Shown in pieces: positions 44,779 through 53,775 of a stretch of 64,000 nucleotides of DNA. Every line of letters begins with the position of its first letter. Position 1 is the stretch's first letter. A model generated the notes under the pieces. It ran no database searches, was not told where the DNA came from, and worked only from the letters and a program-made list of their open reading frames with translations. Origin of the DNA: Dyadobacter sp. 676. GTDB taxonomy: Bacteria; Bacteroidota; Bacteroidia; Cytophagales; Spirosomataceae. The stretch lies in the NCBI RefSeq assembly GCF_040448675.1, contig NZ_CP159289.1, positions 682,001-746,000 of the forward strand. The letters run 5' to 3'. The translations under genes and the position numbers were made by a program.

Positions 44779-47176
44779 ATTTTTACCCTTCCTGCTGATT
44801 TGCAGCATTTCCGTAGCCCAGACAAAACTGTCGGGCCGCATTTTTTCCAAGGCCGACACCACCGCCATCAAAGGCTGCATAGTCTTTTTGAACGAAGGCC
44901 TTACCACCGTCACCGACGATGACGGAAAATTCGTTTTTACGTCGGTACCAAACGGCAACTATACGCTCCAAATCACGATTTCGGGTTACCGGGTCGAAAA
45001 AAAGCATTTCAATGCGCGCGGCAAAGACCTGCATTTCGACTTTTACCTGACCTCTTTCGAACAAAACCTCGACGAACTAACCGTAAAGGAAAAAGCCGCG
45101 GATTTCGGTTTTTCACGATTACGCGGCGTGGAGAACATGGGTATTTATGAGGGCAAAAAGTCGGAAGTAATTACGCCGGATCAACTGGTAGCCAACCTGT
45201 CGACCAACAATGCGAGGCAAGTTTATTCCCGTGTCGCCGGTTTGAATATCTGGGAAAACGAAGGCGGGGGACTGCAACTCAATATCGGCGGGCGCGGCCT
45301 CGACCCTAACCGGACCGCCAATTTCAATGTTCGCCAGAACGGCCACGACATCGCGGCCGACGCGCTCGGTTACCCCGAAAGCTATTACACACCGCCGATT
45401 GAGGCTGTGGGCAAGATCCAGATCGTGCGTGGTGCCGCGTCGCTGCAATACGGCACGCAGTTCGGCGGGCTGATCAATTTCGTAATGAAAAAACCTGTTG
45501 CCGACCGCAAAATTGAGGTAGTGGCAAGGCAAAGTGTGGGCTCATTCGGTTTCTACAATGCATTTACCAGCGTCAGCGGCACGGTCGGGAAGCTGAGCTA
45601 CTATACTTTTTTTCAATACAAAAGAGCGGACGGCTGGCGAGCAAACTCGCGTTTCAACAATTATACCTTTTACACCGACCTGGACTACAAGCTATCCGAC
45701 AAAACTACCCTCGGGCTGGACATCACCCACATGCATTACCTGGCCAGGCAGCCCGGCGGCCTTTCCGACGCGATGTTCGCGGAAAATCCCCGCCAGACCA
45801 ACCGGGAGCGTAACTGGTTCCACGTTAACTGGAATATGGCCGCCCTGCATTTCGACCACCGCTTCAATGCAAGCAACGAATTCAATCTGCGGGTTTTCGG
45901 GCTTGCGGCAAACCGCTATTCGCTCGGCTTCCGCCCCAACCGCGTCGCGACAATCGACGATAACAGCGAACGCGACCTGATCAAAGGCGATTTCACTAAT
46001 TGGGGCGCGGAAGTACGCTATCTGAAAAGGTATTCGATAGCCAAAAAAATGTCGGTGCTGCTCGTCGGCGGGCGCTATTATTATGGCTATAACCACAACC
46101 TGCAAGGCCTCGGCTCGAAGGGTAAGGACGCCGATTTCAGCTTTGTGGAACCCGAGCGGTTTATAACGTACGATTACCGCTTTCCGAACCGCAACGTTTC
46201 GCTTTTTGCAGAAAACATCTTCTACCTGACCGATAAATTATCCGTCACACCGGGCGTTCGTTTTGAGTATATTAAAACCACCGCCGACGGCTACTACGGC
46301 AACATAGCGCGTGACCTCGCCGGAAATGTGATCGATATTTCGCGCACCGACGAGTACCGCACCAATGGCCGGCGGTTTCTGCTCGCCGGGATCGGCATCG
46401 GTTACAAGCCGCATCGGGAAGTGGAGTTGTACGGTAACATCTCGCAGAATTACCGCTCCATTACATTCAGCGATATGCGCATTGCCAACCCGTCGTCGGT
46501 CATCGACCCGAACCTGAAAGACGAAAAGGGCTATTCGATAGACCTCGGCGTGCGCAGCCACCAGACATCGTTTTACAATTACGACGTCAGCCTGTTTTAT
46601 CTGAATTACGATAACCGCATTGGCGAAGTGCAGTTTTACGACGAAAGCAACCGGGTTTTAAGGTTAAGGAGCAATGTCGGACAGGCCATTATCATGGGTA
46701 TCGAATCCTACGCCGAGGCAGATTTCCTGCGGCTCGCACGTCCGGATAGCCCGGATTGGAGCGGCGTTCTGTTCGGCAACGCCGCATTCATCAAATCGGA
46801 ATACAAACGCAGTGAAATACCCGGCGTGCAAGGCAACCAGGTCGAATTTGTGCCAAAAGTAAATTTGAAGGCCGGCTTGCGCGTGGGTTACCGGAAGCTG
46901 AAAGGATCGCTCCAGTTCACCCGCCTCACCAACCAGTTTTCCGAAGCCACCAATGCGACCGACGGCGGCGTCTCGTCGGTAGTAGGACTTATTCCGGCTT
47001 ACAAAATTATGGACGTGAGCCTTTCCTACGAATGGAAGCGCTTTCGTGCGGAGGGCAGCGTAAATAATCTGACGAACGAAATGTACTTCACCCGCCGGGC
47101 CACAGGCTATCCGGGCCCGGGTATCCTGCCGTCCGACGGCCGGGGTTTTTACCTGACGTTACAAATTAAAATCTGA
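44759..47176 (+). CDS. TonB-dependent receptor, probable siderophore/iron receptor
   Basis: 805 residues. Signal peptide MKLKVFKFLPFLLICSISVA, carboxypeptidase-regulatory-like domain (~22-110), plug (~150-260: VNYSRVAG-type segment QVYSRVAGLNIWENEGGGLQ and IGGRGLDPNRTANFNVRQNG, then IVRGAASLQYGTQFGGLINF) and beta barrel with terminal YLTLQIKI. FecA-like wording and the adjacent imelysin, DUF4856 and HTTM genes support iron transport; the ligand is not determined. Starts within the HTTM gene end. Confidence 0.93.
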   Translation: MKLKVFKFLPFLLICSISVAQTKLSGRIFSKADTTAIKGCIVFLNEGLTTVTDDDGKFVFTSVPNGNYTLQITISGYRVEKKHFNARGKDLHFDFYLTSFEQNLDELTVKEKAADFGFSRLRGVENMGIYEGKKSEVITPDQLVANLSTNNARQVYSRVAGLNIWENEGGGLQLNIGGRGLDPNRTANFNVRQNGHDIAADALGYPESYYTPPIEAVGKIQIVRGAASLQYGTQFGGLINFVMKKPVADRKIEVVARQSVGSFGFYNAFTSVSGTVGKLSYYTFFQYKRADGWRANSRFNNYTFYTDLDYKLSDKTTLGLDITHMHYLARQPGGLSDAMFAENPRQTNRERNWFHVNWNMAALHFDHRFNASNEFNLRVFGLAANRYSLGFRPNRVATIDDNSERDLIKGDFTNWGAEVRYLKRYSIAKKMSVLLVGGRYYYGYNHNLQGLGSKGKDADFSFVEPERFITYDYRFPNRNVSLFAENIFYLTDKLSVTPGVRFEYIKTTADGYYGNIARDLAGNVIDISRTDEYRTNGRRFLLAGIGIGYKPHREVELYGNISQNYRSITFSDMRIANPSSVIDPNLKDEKGYSIDLGVRSHQTSFYNYDVSLFYLNYDNRIGEVQFYDESNRVLRLRSNVGQAIIMGIESYAEADFLRLARPDSPDWSGVLFGNAAFIKSEYKRSEIPGVQGNQVEFVPKVNLKAGLRVGYRKLKGSLQFTRLTNQFSEATNATDGGVSSVVGLIPAYKIMDVSLSYEWKRFRAEGSVNNLTNEMYFTRRATGYPGPGILPSDGRGFYLTLQIKI

Positions 47177-47185
47177 TTTCGGATA

Positions 47186-47572
47186 TCAAGCCACCGGGGC
47201 CGAATGCAATGCGATCCGGTTTCCTTCCGAATCGATGAACGCGCCCATGAAACCGTACTCGGGGCTGATCTGCGTTTTGGGAACGATCACCCTGCCTCCG
47301 GCGGCCGGTATCCGGTCGAGCACAATCTGCACATCCGGGTTTGCATTGAGGTAAATCAATGGCCCGTCGGTTGCGGAAGGTTTATGGAAGCCGCCGCTGT
47401 GTACCAGCGCCCCTCCTATTCCGGTCGTCATGTTATCGATAGGGAACATGCGCATTTTCAGGTTCGGCGTATCCATAGGAATGAGCCGGATCCCGAAAAT
47501 GAATTCGTAAAAAGCGGTGGCGCGGTCGAGGTCCGTGGTCGGGATTTCAAACCAGCTGATGGCATTGTCCAT
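47186..47572 (-). CDS. VOC-superfamily (glyoxalase-like) protein
   Basis: 128 residues, single VOC module repeated as two beta-alpha-beta-beta-beta units. The start MDNAISWFEIPTTDLDRATAFY is typical, with DxxRAxxFY motif, and the second half has AGGRVIVPKTQIS and GAFIDSEGNRIALHS. Metal ligands are only partly recognisable. Function ranges from dioxygenase to resistance proteins, so no specific role can be given. Convergent with the TonB receptor, 9 bp away. Confidence 0.88.
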   Translation of the reverse strand: MDNAISWFEIPTTDLDRATAFYEFIFGIRLIPMDTPNLKMRMFPIDNMTTGIGGALVHSGGFHKPSATDGPLIYLNANPDVQIVLDRIPAAGGRVIVPKTQISPEYGFMGAFIDSEGNRIALHSAPVA

Positions 47573-47608
47573 AATTGTCCGATGTTTGGGATTGATAGCC
47601 TAATGTAC

Positions 47609-48301
47609 TCAATCTCTGCTGTATTTTCCCAAAACAATCCCGAAATGAACACCGGCGACTATGCTTGGACGAAAATCGCTCTCACCGGGCGTGTGATACT
47701 CCCAACCATCATAAATGCGGCGGATTTCCCAATCGGGGATTCCTGGCGTGTGCGACGCGGTAGAAATGTGGCGAAAGCCTACGCCGGTGAACAAATCGAT
47801 TGTTAGCCGGCTCGGCGTGATAAACTGCCAACCGATGCGCGCATGACCGGCAACGACGTTTTTGTCCAGCCGGACATCCTGGTTTTGAAAAAAACTACAT
47901 GGCCCAAATCCGCCGACGCAATCCCTTCCAATCCATTGATTTTCGCGGTACGCCACTTTCTTATACAAAACTTCCGGTCCCATGTAGGCCCTCATTCTTC
48001 GCTTTTCAACGAAATACCATCGCAAATGCGTCCTGCTTTTGAATGTCTGCTTGTCGGGTATTTCCCTTTGCTCGACCCGCCAGGAACTGAGAGCCGGGGG
48101 TCCGTAGCCCAAGTCCTGTTGCAAAGCGAAATTGCCTTTTCCCAGGGGAATTTCCACTCCGAACTGGATCGTATTGTCCAGGTCAAGCATCGGCAGCGGC
48201 GAATATTTGACGATCACATGCCTCCTTGCCGACTCCACATCGAACTGCGCGACCGAGTAATGGGAAAGACATGCCAGTATTACTATTATGGCAAATCTCA
48301 T
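47609..48301 (-). CDS. Secreted beta-barrel-like protein of unknown function
   Basis: 230 residues with signal peptide (IIVILACLSHYSVAQ). Alternating strands (HVIVKYSPLPMLDLDNTIQF, VAGHARIGWQFITPSRLTID) resemble small outer-membrane proteins such as DUF3575, but the family cannot be fixed. It has a cysteine pair (RDCVGGFGPCSF). It is overlapped by 4 nt with the LVIVD protein gene upstream and likely shares its transcript. Confidence 0.7.
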   Translation of the reverse strand: MRFAIIVILACLSHYSVAQFDVESARRHVIVKYSPLPMLDLDNTIQFGVEIPLGKGNFALQQDLGYGPPALSSWRVEQREIPDKQTFKSRTHLRWYFVEKRRMRAYMGPEVLYKKVAYRENQWIGRDCVGGFGPCSFFQNQDVRLDKNVVAGHARIGWQFITPSRLTIDLFTGVGFRHISTASHTPGIPDWEIRRIYDGWEYHTPGESDFRPSIVAGVHFGIVLGKYSRD

Positions 48302-49083
48302 AAAACGGGGATCTGGCTAAGGAACCGGATCGTGTCCGAATCGTCGTATCGATATTGGAACAAACCTTTTTGGCCTGTTATGATCAGGCGGTTTTCGCGG
48401 ACGATGACGTCGTAGGACGGTACATTTTGAAAGTAGCGTTTCTGAACCGGTGTTTTAGGGTCGGTAATATCCATGACGCGGAAGCCCTTTTCACCCTCGC
48501 ATACAAACAGCTTGTTTCCAGATACGCCGAGCCCATAAGGTGAATCCATTCGCTGGGTGCCTACCATAGCCGGCTGGGTAGGGTCGCCGATATCTACCAC
48601 ATCGAGCGAACTGAACGAACCGCCCGGCCGGCAGTTCACGCCCGCGCGCAACGTCACATACGCGTACCTGCCCTGTACAACGACCGGGTCGCAGGAGAGC
48701 ACGTGCGTATATTTCGACAGCAGCACGGGGTTGGCAGGCGTATGGTTGTTAAAAATATACATTCCGTCCATCGCCCCGATAAAAAGGTTTTGCTGGTAGG
48801 GAAAAATCGTTTCAATTCCCACACCCAGGTTCTTCGTCACCGATTTCGCCGGATTGCCGCCGTCTCTGATATCATAAACATCGAGGGATTGCTTGGAAAC
48901 GATGTAAAGCGTATTGCCGGTGATCGCAAAGCGCGCCAGGGATCCGCCGGTCCCTGTTTGCGGGTTCACGTTCGAATCGCCCGACGAATCGTTGCAGGCG
49001 TTCAGGATCAGCATCAGGCCAATGGCAGCGAGCCCGAGGAATAACAATGGTATCAATTTTTTCATAGCTATGGCCAGTTTCAT
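48298..49083 (-). CDS. LVIVD-repeat lipoprotein
   Basis: 261 residues from the ATG at 49083; an alternative ATG at 49065 gives a cleaner signal peptide ending in the lipobox LNAC. An open frame to 49188 is unlikely. Three to four LVIVD-type beta-propeller repeats are visible: SKQSLDVYDIRDGGNPAKSV, FSSLDVVDIGDPTQPAMVG and EKGFRVMDITDPKTPVQKRY. Such repeats mediate protein binding at the cell surface. It follows a second LVIVD lipoprotein gene by 26 nt. Confidence 0.85.
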   Translation of the reverse strand: MKLAIAMKKLIPLLFLGLAAIGLMLILNACNDSSGDSNVNPQTGTGGSLARFAITGNTLYIVSKQSLDVYDIRDGGNPAKSVTKNLGVGIETIFPYQQNLFIGAMDGMYIFNNHTPANPVLLSKYTHVLSCDPVVVQGRYAYVTLRAGVNCRPGGSFSSLDVVDIGDPTQPAMVGTQRMDSPYGLGVSGNKLFVCEGEKGFRVMDITDPKTPVQKRYFQNVPSYDVIVRENRLIITGQKGLFQYRYDDSDTIRFLSQIPVL

Positions 49084-49109
49084 ATCGGCTGGATGAAATG
49101 TTTTGATTT

Positions 49110-49649
49110 CTAACGGTAGCATTTGGGCTGCTTGTCCATACTGACCTTTTCCCAGTCTACCACGACACCCTTCCTGGCATCGGCACATTCGAAATAAACG
49201 CCCTGCAACGGCGGGTAGGCATGTACCGGCACCGCATTAGGGATCGTCTTCGTAAGCCTGGGCGTACGGGGATCGGCAATATCGATCACGAGCAGGTTTG
49301 AAAGGTTGTCGGCATAGAGCCAGTTGCCTTTCACGGCAATGTCGTAATTCCCGGCTATGGAAATAAAGGAAAGGTTTTCCGGCTTTTCTGGATCGGCATT
49401 GTCGATGATGTGAATGCCCCTGCCCTTTTCATTGATAAACAGGTAGCGATCGAAAGTATAGATCTTTCCCGGGTCGCGGAGTGCCTGGGCGGCCATAATC
49501 TCCACGTTCGCGACGGCTTCCGGATCCTTATAAACCGGCCGGTAACCCGTACCATCGAATTTTACATTGCCAACGAAAGGATCGGAGTCCCTGATGTGGC
49601 ACGAGAAGATCAGTAATGAGAGGCAAATGGCGGGTAATGTTCTTTTCAT
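49110..49649 (-). CDS. Second LVIVD-repeat lipoprotein
   Basis: 179 residues with lipobox LLIFSCH at residue ~17. LVIVD-like units include RGIHIIDNADPEKPENLSFI and NLLVIDIADPRTPRLTKTIP. It is half the length of its neighbour and may be a paralogue produced by duplication. Same strand and tight spacing indicate one operon with the neighbour and the small barrel protein. Confidence 0.83.
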   Translation of the reverse strand: MKRTLPAICLSLLIFSCHIRDSDPFVGNVKFDGTGYRPVYKDPEAVANVEIMAAQALRDPGKIYTFDRYLFINEKGRGIHIIDNADPEKPENLSFISIAGNYDIAVKGNWLYADNLSNLLVIDIADPRTPRLTKTIPNAVPVHAYPPLQGVYFECADARKGVVVDWEKVSMDKQPKCYR

Positions 49650-49750
49650 GGCGGCTAGTCAGGATTGAATTTCTGTTTTAGACACAATGTTGCATGTAAA
49701 CGTTGCAGACACTGTGTGATTTCCTTTGACTAACCCCGATACAAAAACCG

Positions 49751-50455
49751 TCAGTTGGCGTCCGAAGTGACATGGAACGCCAACACGTCGAGCATTCGCA
49801 GGAACTCCGGCTGATAAGGGGCCTGTATTTTTACGGGCTCTTTTGTTTTGGGATGGATAAATTCCAGGGACAATGCGTGCAGCATCATCCGGGTCATGTT
49901 TAAATGCTCCTTGAAATAGCGGTTCTGCTTATTGCAGCCGTGTGGCCGGTCGCCGATGATCGGATGCAGGATATGCGCCATGTGCTTACGGAGCTGATGC
50001 ATACGGCCGGTAACGGGGTTCAACCGCACAAGCGAATAGCGCGATGTAGAATGTTTCCCAACCGCGAACGGCACTTCGGTGTGCCGGAGCGTTTCAAAAA
50101 ACGTGATCGCATCCTGAAAAACACCGTCGTCTCGCTTCAACGGATAATCTATTTCGCCGTTGTCGGGAGTGTAGCCTCTAACGATCGCATGATAGGTCTT
50201 GGTAACCTCGCCGCCCATGAATAGGCGCTGCATTTCGCTGTTCATGGATTCGTCCAGTGCAAAAAGTAAGACGCCGGATGTTTTCCGGTCGAGCCGGTGG
50301 ACAGGATAAACTCTCTGTCCGAGCTGATCACGCAGCAGCTGTACCGCGAAAACATCGGCGTCGCCGGCAATCGGCGAACGGTGTACAAGCAGACCATTGG
50401 GCTTATTGATGGCGACCAGATCGTCGGTTTGAAATAAAATTTGTAAAGGCTCCAT
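49751..50455 (-). CDS. truC: tRNA pseudouridine synthase C (RluA family)
   Basis: 234 residues. Catalytic motif HRLDRKTSGVLLFAL holds the nucleophilic Asp; the family ends GRMHQLRKHMAHI and RMMLHALSLEF are present. RluA-like enzymes without S4 domain of this size and with PKTKEPVKIQAP correspond to TruC, which makes pseudouridine 65 in tRNA. It stands alone between the LVIVD genes and a DUF1361 gene. Confidence 0.9.
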   Translation of the reverse strand: MEPLQILFQTDDLVAINKPNGLLVHRSPIAGDADVFAVQLLRDQLGQRVYPVHRLDRKTSGVLLFALDESMNSEMQRLFMGGEVTKTYHAIVRGYTPDNGEIDYPLKRDDGVFQDAITFFETLRHTEVPFAVGKHSTSRYSLVRLNPVTGRMHQLRKHMAHILHPIIGDRPHGCNKQNRYFKEHLNMTRMMLHALSLEFIHPKTKEPVKIQAPYQPEFLRMLDVLAFHVTSDAN

Positions 50456-50597
50456 TCAATGCTGTTTCAACCGTAGTCCGGAAAGTAGGTCAAAGCGGGA
50501 AAATTTGTCCGGTCAGAACCAATCGACGTGTCAAAAGTGGCCGACGGGGTGCATTCGTTACTGTCGGCTCGGAAACTTTTAAAATCCTGATCTGCGA

Positions 50598-51338
50598 TTA
50601 ACCGTTGTTGCCGGATTCGGTATTCTTCTTCGAATGCCGGATCCGGAACCGGATTATCCCCCACAAAACCAGGTACAAAATCCCCAGCAGCATCCCGATT
50701 TCCATCGCGAAAACCCAGGCGGTCCGGTCGAGCAGGCTTTCGAAGAGATTATTGATAATAGCCCTGGGTTCGTGAATGATATCCCAGCTGTTCATTCTCC
50801 TGACCCGGCCAAGGTACACCCCGAAGCCTGCCAGCGGCAAACTGAACAGCAGCAAGGTATTAGCCGGCCTCCGTTCGAAAACCCGCCGCCACGAGCGATG
50901 AATCCAGTAAAGCGACACCAGACCGTTAAAGAGACTTACCTCCGCGTATGAAAACAGCATAATGATGTCGTGCCAGGTAAGGTCGCGGTGGTAGTCGACG
51001 GTGAGGTGCGCGAGATCGGTGATCATATAAGGCGCATTCGGGAAAAACGCCAGCCAGGCAATGCTGAGAATGCCCAGAACGACCGGAATATGTCCGAAGC
51101 GCTTTGTGAGGTTATCCGCCAGAAACGCAATAATGAGCGGTATCCAGCTCAGAAAAAGGTTCCAGTCGAGCGAAAAATCAACAGGAGAATTGAAGAGAAT
51201 GCGGACAAGGTGGAAAAATACCGCAAGCAGGCTCAGAAGCAATAGCAGCAGCAATGAGAACAAACCCTCCATCGTAATGATAGGAGGATCGGATACGCTG
51301 AATTTATAATTCCTTATCCAATCTATCAAACGGTCCAA
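50598..51338 (-). CDS. DUF1361-family membrane protein
   Basis: 246 residues with six to seven transmembrane segments (LFSLLLLLLLSLLAVFFHLV, LNFL-like WNLFLSWIPLIIAFLAD). DUF1361 landmarks are LFFPNAPYMITDLAHL and RVRRMNSWDIIHEPRAII. Unknown function, inner membrane. The ATG at 51338 gives the usual short cytosolic N-terminus. Next gene upstream is the helicase, convergent in neither direction but co-oriented. Confidence 0.87.
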   Translation of the reverse strand: MDRLIDWIRNYKFSVSDPPIITMEGLFSLLLLLLLSLLAVFFHLVRILFNSPVDFSLDWNLFLSWIPLIIAFLADNLTKRFGHIPVVLGILSIAWLAFFPNAPYMITDLAHLTVDYHRDLTWHDIIMLFSYAEVSLFNGLVSLYWIHRSWRRVFERRPANTLLLFSLPLAGFGVYLGRVRRMNSWDIIHEPRAIINNLFESLLDRTAWVFAMEIGMLLGILYLVLWGIIRFRIRHSKKNTESGNNG

Positions 51339-51409
51339 GTGTACGTAATTTAAGTTTTTTCATGACGAACAGCAAAGCAAATCTATGCGCACGTCTTGAC
51401 CAACGCTGA

Positions 51410-52786
51410 TCATGAGGCTTGTGCCTCGGTAGGGTTTACGGGTTTGGGCTGGCCCTTTTTCGGTCTCCGCCGCTTGTTTCTGCGTTTTGGCTTGCTGTCG
51501 GCAGGTGCTGCTTCCACGGCCGCCGCCGCTTCCTGGGGTTTTGCCTCGCGATGCGGCTTTCTGCCGGATGACGGTGTTCCGGAGCCGGCCTTCTTCGCAT
51601 TATCCTTCTTACGCCGTCCCGACCGAAACCGTGGCGGCTCAAACGAGGGTGCTTCTCCTAATCCCAGCTCCTGTGTAACGGATTTTTTCTCCAGTTCCTT
51701 TTCAAAAAGCCGCTCGATCTTCAAAACGTACTTCTGATCATGCTCATTGATAAAGGTAATAGCTGTACCCTTCGACTCGGCACGTGCCGTACGCCCTATA
51801 CGGTGCACGTAATCTTCTGGGTCGCGGGGGACATCATAATTCACCACGTGGCTGAGGTTATCAATATCTATGCCGCGGGACAATACATCGGTCGCGACGA
51901 GGATCGGAAACTGCCGGTTTTTGAAATCGCGCAGCACGATTTCACGCTCAGCCTGCTCAGAATCAGACGAAATGCCATGCGCTCCCAGCCCCAATTTCCG
52001 CAACGCCCGCACAATCGGCTCCACAGTCGATTTGCGGGAAGTAAACAACACCATGCTGATATTCCGGACTTCTTTCAGCAAATGCGTCAGCAGCGGCAAT
52101 TTTTGCTCGTCTTTGGCAAGGTAAAACTGCTGGTCGATCCGATCGGCCGGGCGGGAAACCGCCAGCCGGAGTTCTTCCGGGTCCTTTAAAATACGTTTGG
52201 CCAGTTCCCCGATCTTAGGCGGCATGGTAGCCGAAAACATCAGTGTCTGCCTTTCGTTTGGCAGATAGCTCATGATTTTCAGGATATCCCCCAGGAAGCC
52301 CATGTCAAGCATCCGGTCGGCCTCGTCGAGGACCAAATGCCGCAAATTGCGGAAATTGACATAACCCAATTGCAAATGGGCGATCAAACGGCCCGGAGTG
52401 GCGATAATAATATCGGCGCCTTGCGTCAGCGCCTTTTTCTGCTGGTCCCATTCCGGGCCTTTATTGCCGCCATAAACGGCAATGCTGGTAGCTCCCACAA
52501 AGTAACCCAGCCCCTGGATTTGCTGGTCGATCTGTACTGCCAGTTCGCGGGTCGGCACGAGGATCAACGCTCCCGTATGCTCATTCGCCTCGTGGGCCAC
52601 CTTGTCGAGAATAGGGATCAGGTAAGCGGCGGTTTTGCCGGTTCCCGTCTGTGCGCAGGCAAGCAGGTCTTTGCCGCTGAGAATGTGTGGAATAGCCTGT
52701 TCCTGGATAGGCGTCGCCTGCTGGTAGTTCATGGAATCCACGGCGTTCAGTACGTCTTCGTGGAGTTCAAATTCGTTAAAATTCAA
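51410..52786 (-). CDS. DEAD-box RNA helicase (RhlE-like)
   Basis: 458 residues. Q motif and Walker A AQTGTGKTAAYL, DEAD box VLDEADRMLD, SAT motif FSATMPP, motif VI HRIGRTARA all in order. A C-terminal tail (~385-458) is basic and low-complexity (RRNKRRRPKKGQPKP), typical of cold-shock or ribosome-associated helicases. It should unwind RNA structure in the cytosol. It is the first gene to the left of the inverted decamer arrays, 215 bp from their start. Confidence 0.93.
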   Translation of the reverse strand: MNFNEFELHEDVLNAVDSMNYQQATPIQEQAIPHILSGKDLLACAQTGTGKTAAYLIPILDKVAHEANEHTGALILVPTRELAVQIDQQIQGLGYFVGATSIAVYGGNKGPEWDQQKKALTQGADIIIATPGRLIAHLQLGYVNFRNLRHLVLDEADRMLDMGFLGDILKIMSYLPNERQTLMFSATMPPKIGELAKRILKDPEELRLAVSRPADRIDQQFYLAKDEQKLPLLTHLLKEVRNISMVLFTSRKSTVEPIVRALRKLGLGAHGISSDSEQAEREIVLRDFKNRQFPILVATDVLSRGIDIDNLSHVVNYDVPRDPEDYVHRIGRTARAESKGTAITFINEHDQKYVLKIERLFEKELEKKSVTQELGLGEAPSFEPPRFRSGRRKKDNAKKAGSGTPSSGRKPHREAKPQEAAAAVEAAPADSKPKRRNKRRRPKKGQPKPVNPTEAQAS

Positions 52787-53000
52787 AATTCAGCTTTTAA
52801 AATCCGTAAATCTACTGATTTACAGGTGTGTTATAGATATAGCTGACCTTGATTTTCCCAGTCAGCAAACCGCTCGATTTGAACAAATATAACGAAGAAG
52901 TCCTAAAATGGCAAGAAAGGTGCAAAACCGTCGTGTAAAAGATTCACTACACGACGGTCGCACCTGCTCATTAAACAATTCGATATTCAGATTTGTGGCT

Positions 53001-53110
53001 AGGTCGGGTCAGGTGTTGTCAGGTATGGCCAGTTGTGGTCAGGTTTTGTCAGGTGTGGTCAAGAGTAGTCAGTTGTTGTCAGGCATAGTCAGGTATAGTC
53101 AGGTATAGTT
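53001..53110 (+). repeat. Tandem decamer array, consensus AGGTxTxGTC (11 units)
   Basis: Eleven contiguous 10-bp units from 53001 share AG at positions 1-2 and GTC (or variant) at 8-10, with the middle bases varying: AGGTGTTGTC, AGGTATGGCC, AGGTGTGGTC, AGGTATAGTC and so on. Exactly 10-nt spacing is kept with no indel. No amino-acid logic is evident in three frames because 10 is not a multiple of 3. Confidence 0.85.
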
Positions 53111-53179
53111 AAGCATTAATATTGAGAAGAAAACCATCCATGACCATACCAAGCCCTCTGGCTACACATTACCACTCCC

Positions 53180-53276
53180 GACCATACATGACCAACACAT
53201 GACTATTCCTGACCAAACATGGCCACATATGACAACCAATGACCACACCTGACAATTCCTGACTACACCTGCCCTC
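53180..53276 (-). repeat. Second decamer array in inverse orientation
   Basis: About nine 10-bp units on the reverse strand read AGGTGTAGTC, AGGAATTGTC, AGGTGTGGTC, ATTGGTTGTC and similar, the same decamer as the array at 53001 but inverted; one unit has 11 bp. A degenerate copy (TGACCATACC) also occurs at 53141. The two arrays are 69 bp apart and could pair into a long imperfect stem. Confidence 0.8.
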
Positions 53277-53283
53277 CCAACCG

Positions 53284-53760
53284 CTATGTTATCCGCCCCG
53301 CTTTCAACCGGTCCGTCATCATGATAGACCGATCGATTCTTACCTGTACCGATTTCGCGCTGGCGATATAATGGATAATGGCTCGTTGGTTCACCGGTTT
53401 TGCATTTTCGAACAACCGCTTCGCTTCTTCGTCCTGCGCGAGCAATTCCTGTAATTCCTCCGGCATATCGCGGCCATATTCGCTGTCGTCCTTGCGGACG
53501 GCGGCTTGCAATTTCTGACCCAACGCCAGTTTACCCTGCCGGCGGAGCCCGGTGGCTACGTTGATGTAAAATCCGCCCCCGCCTTTCGGTCGGATCGCGC
53601 ACTGAAAATGCACATGGCCGTTGATCACGCAACGCACCCGTGCCGGCTTGCGGCCTTCGGTAAACTGTGCCGCCACGTCGTCGGGTACCATCATATAAAA
53701 TTCGCCTCCCTTTTTGGGGAGGCGTTCCAATATCGATTCGAAATGAACCTCTTCTTCCAT
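53284..53760 (-). CDS. DUF1905/YdeI-like protein
   Basis: 158 residues: N-terminal DUF1905 beta domain (EFYMMVPDDVAAQFTEG, RVRCVINGHVHFQCAIRP) and a C-terminal helical YdeI/OmpD-associated segment (LLAQDEEAKRLFENAKPVNQ, IIHYIASAKS). The family is linked to bacteriocin and antimicrobial protection, but direct activity is unknown. It begins 15 bp downstream of the DUF1080 gene on the same strand. Confidence 0.85.
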   Translation of the reverse strand: MEEEVHFESILERLPKKGGEFYMMVPDDVAAQFTEGRKPARVRCVINGHVHFQCAIRPKGGGGFYINVATGLRRQGKLALGQKLQAAVRKDDSEYGRDMPEELQELLAQDEEAKRLFENAKPVNQRAIIHYIASAKSVQVRIDRSIMMTDRLKAGRIT

Positions 53761-53775
53761 AAGAAGCGAATGTGG

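Larger units (their letters stand above)
52787..53283. other. Intergenic region holding decamer arrays
   Basis: About 500 bp between the helicase and the YdeI-like gene. Its first 210 bp show no feature beyond a small hairpin-forming repeat of the CGTCGTGT type near 52925-52965 (GTGTAAAAGATTCACTACAC). The rest is the inverted pair of 10-bp repeat arrays (53001-53276). Confidence 0.5.

Noticed and set aside
49732..49750. A possible third att copy with CCGATACAAAAA
   Set aside because: The match is only 9-10 bases, lies outside any mnmE-like context and lacks the hairpin.
50467..50664. 65-codon reverse-strand open frame
   Set aside because: It overlaps the end of the DUF1361 gene and has no recognisable domain or start context.
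53001..53276. CRISPR array
   Set aside because: Units are 10 bp without spacers and the second half is inverted; no cas gene is present.
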